From Oscillospiraceae bacterium (lineage in GTDB: Bacteria > Bacillota > Clostridia > Oscillospirales > Ruminococcaceae), in the NCBI GenBank assembly GCA_015067025.1, contig SVNC01000017.1:1-43482 (forward strand): 43,482 nt of DNA, given 5' to 3'. The notes under the pieces were generated by a model. That model was not told the origin of the DNA and did not search any database. It saw nothing but the letters and a program-made list of their open reading frames with translations. Every line of letters begins with the position of its first letter. Position 1 is the first letter of the stretch. This document shows, one piece after another, positions 42,620 to 43,482 of this stretch. A program made the translations under genes and the position numbers.

Positions 42620-43482
42620 TTATTCCTCGTCAGAATCTTCAGACTTCTTTTTGCGGTTTGCTGCGAGTAATGTAGAAGATGCAGCAAGTGCAGATGCAGC
42701 TGCTAAAGCTCCTGCTACGCCGCCAAGACCAACACCGGTGTTGGGGTTATCAGACGTTGAATCCGTTCTGTTACCCTGAGGTGTGCTATCGTCGAATTCT
42801 TCCTCATCACCAAATACACGATCATCGTCAGTATCCGTATCAGTGTCAGTATCTGTATCTGTGTCAGTGTCAGAGTCTGTATCAGTGTCAGTGTCAGTAT
42901 CTGTATCTGTATCTGTATCTGTATCTGTATCAGTGTCAGTATCTGTATCTGTATCTGTGTCAGAGTCAGTATCAGTATCTACGTCAGAATCTGTATCTGT
43001 GTCAGAGTCTGTATCAGTATCAGTGTCTGTATCTGTATCAGTATCTGTGTCTGTGTCAGAGTCCGTGTCTGTATCTGTATCTGTATCTGTATCCGTGTCT
43101 GTATCTGTGTCAGAGTCTGTATCTGTATCTGTGTCTGTGTCTGTATCCGTGTCAGAGTCTGTGTCTGTGTCAGAGTCTGTATCTGTATCAGAGTCTGTGT
43201 CTGTGTCAGAGTCTGTATCCGTGTCAGAGTCTGTATCTGTGTCAGTATCTGTATCTGTGTCAGTGTCTGTGTCAGTATCAGTATCTACGTCAGAATCTGT
43301 GTCTGTGTCTGTGTCAGTATCTGTATCTGTGTCTGTGTCAGAGTCCGTGTCTGTATCTGTATCTGTATCTGTATCCGTGTCTGTATCTGTGTCAGAGTCT
43401 GTATCAGTATCAGTATCAGTATCAGTATCTACGTCAGAATCTGTATCTGTGTCAGAGTCTGTATCTGCATCAGTGTCAGTAT
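42620..43482 (-). CDS. Asp-Thr/Ser repeat wall-anchored surface protein, C-terminal part
   Basis: An open minus-strand frame enters from the right edge (no start in the window) and ends TAA at 42620-42622, giving about 286 residues. Most (42827-43482) is alternating Asp with Thr or Ser, like the Sdr stalks of staphylococcal adhesins. Then come DDRVFGDEEEFDD, Asn-Pro-Asn-Thr-Gly (42734-42748), a Gly/Ala/Leu hydrophobic segment and the tail Asn-Arg-Lys-Lys-Lys-Ser-Glu-Asp, i.e. an LPXTG-like sortase sorting signal with an Asn-Pro start. The functional N-terminal domain is outside. The stalk would span the wall. I checked the repeat frame by codon phase; it stays open. Confidence 0.85.
   Translation of the reverse strand, partial: TDTDADTDSDTDTDSDVDTDTDTDTDTDSDTDTDTDTDTDTDTDTDSDTDTDTDTDTDTDTDSDVDTDTDTDTDTDTDTDTDTDSDTDTDSDTDTDSDTDTDSDTDTDSDTDTDTDTDTDTDSDTDTDTDTDTDTDTDTDSDTDTDTDTDTDTDTDTDSDTDTDSDVDTDTDSDTDTDTDTDTDTDTDTDTDTDTDTDTDTDSDTDTDTDTDTDTDTDDDRVFGDEEEFDDSTPQGNRTDSTSDNPNTGVGLGGVAGALAAASALAASSTLLAANRKKKSEDSDEE
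42827..43482 (-). repeat. Hexanucleotide coding repeat (Asp-Thr/Ser) with nested duplications
   Basis: About 109 copies of a degenerate 6-bp unit, plus-strand (A/G)TC followed by (A/T/C)GT or AGA, encoding Asp-Thr or Asp-Ser, with single Val (TAC) and Ala (TGC) variants. The variant TAC occurs at 42980, 43286 and 43430. A segment of about 80 nt near 43041-43122 recurs almost exactly 282 bp downstream (47 units). The unit length keeps the frame under slippage. Continues past the window edge. Confidence 0.93.

Noticed and set aside
42827-43482. Tandem repeats that might suggest a CRISPR array or satellite DNA.
   Set aside because: The unit is 6 bp with no spacers and keeps an open Asp-Thr/Ser frame ending in a wall-sorting signal.

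Overview
The window is a low-to-medium GC, densely packed bacterial chromosome segment from a sporulating, anaerobic Firmicute. Sporulation genes (spoVB, yabP, yabQ, spoVT, tepA/ylzJ), an [FeFe]-hydrogenase maturation operon, a T-box leader on pheST and a close match to ruminococcal cellobiose 2-epimerase all point to the Clostridia. A Ruminococcus-like member of the Oscillospiraceae is most likely; this is inferred from gene content and remembered protein families, since no database search was possible.

Layout. 1-182: 5' end of an IS200/IS605-type tnpA (minus strand) with its promoter and subterminal hairpin. 194-5285: minus-strand operon regulator-hydE-hydG-hydF-ybaK, closed by terminators and preceded by a separately terminated comFB-like gene. 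5340-10458: plus-strand secA, cellobiose 2-epimerase and a lipoprotein membrane-fusion protein. 10463-11375: nudix hydrolase and LMW phosphatase (minus). 11492-13582: feoB (plus). 13598-16485: pyrophosphatase and an unusual extended Maf, then a MATE transporter (minus). 16494-17626: a 54-aa protein and a DMT-type transporter (plus). 17631-21987: conserved sporulation/division cluster spoVB-mazG-hup-rqcP-yabP-yabQ-divIC (minus). 22091-25115: aroA-aroC-DUF4364 (plus). 25127-33513: tepA-ylzJ-uppP-ftsK/spoIIIE-ygiQ-MBL-DUF3006 (minus). 33608-34323: spoVT (plus). 34376-36406: flavin reductase, nudix and HTH genes. 36480-38641: cytidine deaminase and an ECF-like sigma factor with a very long C-terminal extension (minus). 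38703-42531: pheS-pheT under a phenylalanine T-box (minus). 42552-43482: C-terminus of a wall-anchored Asp-Thr/Ser repeat surface protein (minus, cut by the window edge).

Most of the window is conserved housekeeping. The [FeFe]-hydrogenase maturases build the H-cluster for hydrogenases that are not encoded here. SecA, FtsK/SpoIIIE, UppP, DivIC and SpoVB serve envelope, division and spore formation. AroA/AroC finish chorismate synthesis and PheST charges tRNA-Phe. The less ordinary items are: (i) Maf read in frame into an 87-residue module that has its own strong Shine-Dalgarno; (ii) the sigma factor with a ~370-residue extension and a candidate autoregulatory promoter; (iii) a membrane-anchored metallo-beta-lactamase protein with a 140-residue Lys-rich tail, overlapping ygiQ by 110 nt and followed by DUF3006, with a second DUF3006-like mini-protein elsewhere; (iv) the Asp-Thr/Ser repeat surface protein with an NPNTG sorting signal; and (v) a long inverted repeat just ahead of the spoVT ribosome-binding site. 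I found no CRISPR array, tRNA or rRNA, and nothing I can confidently call a wholly new system.
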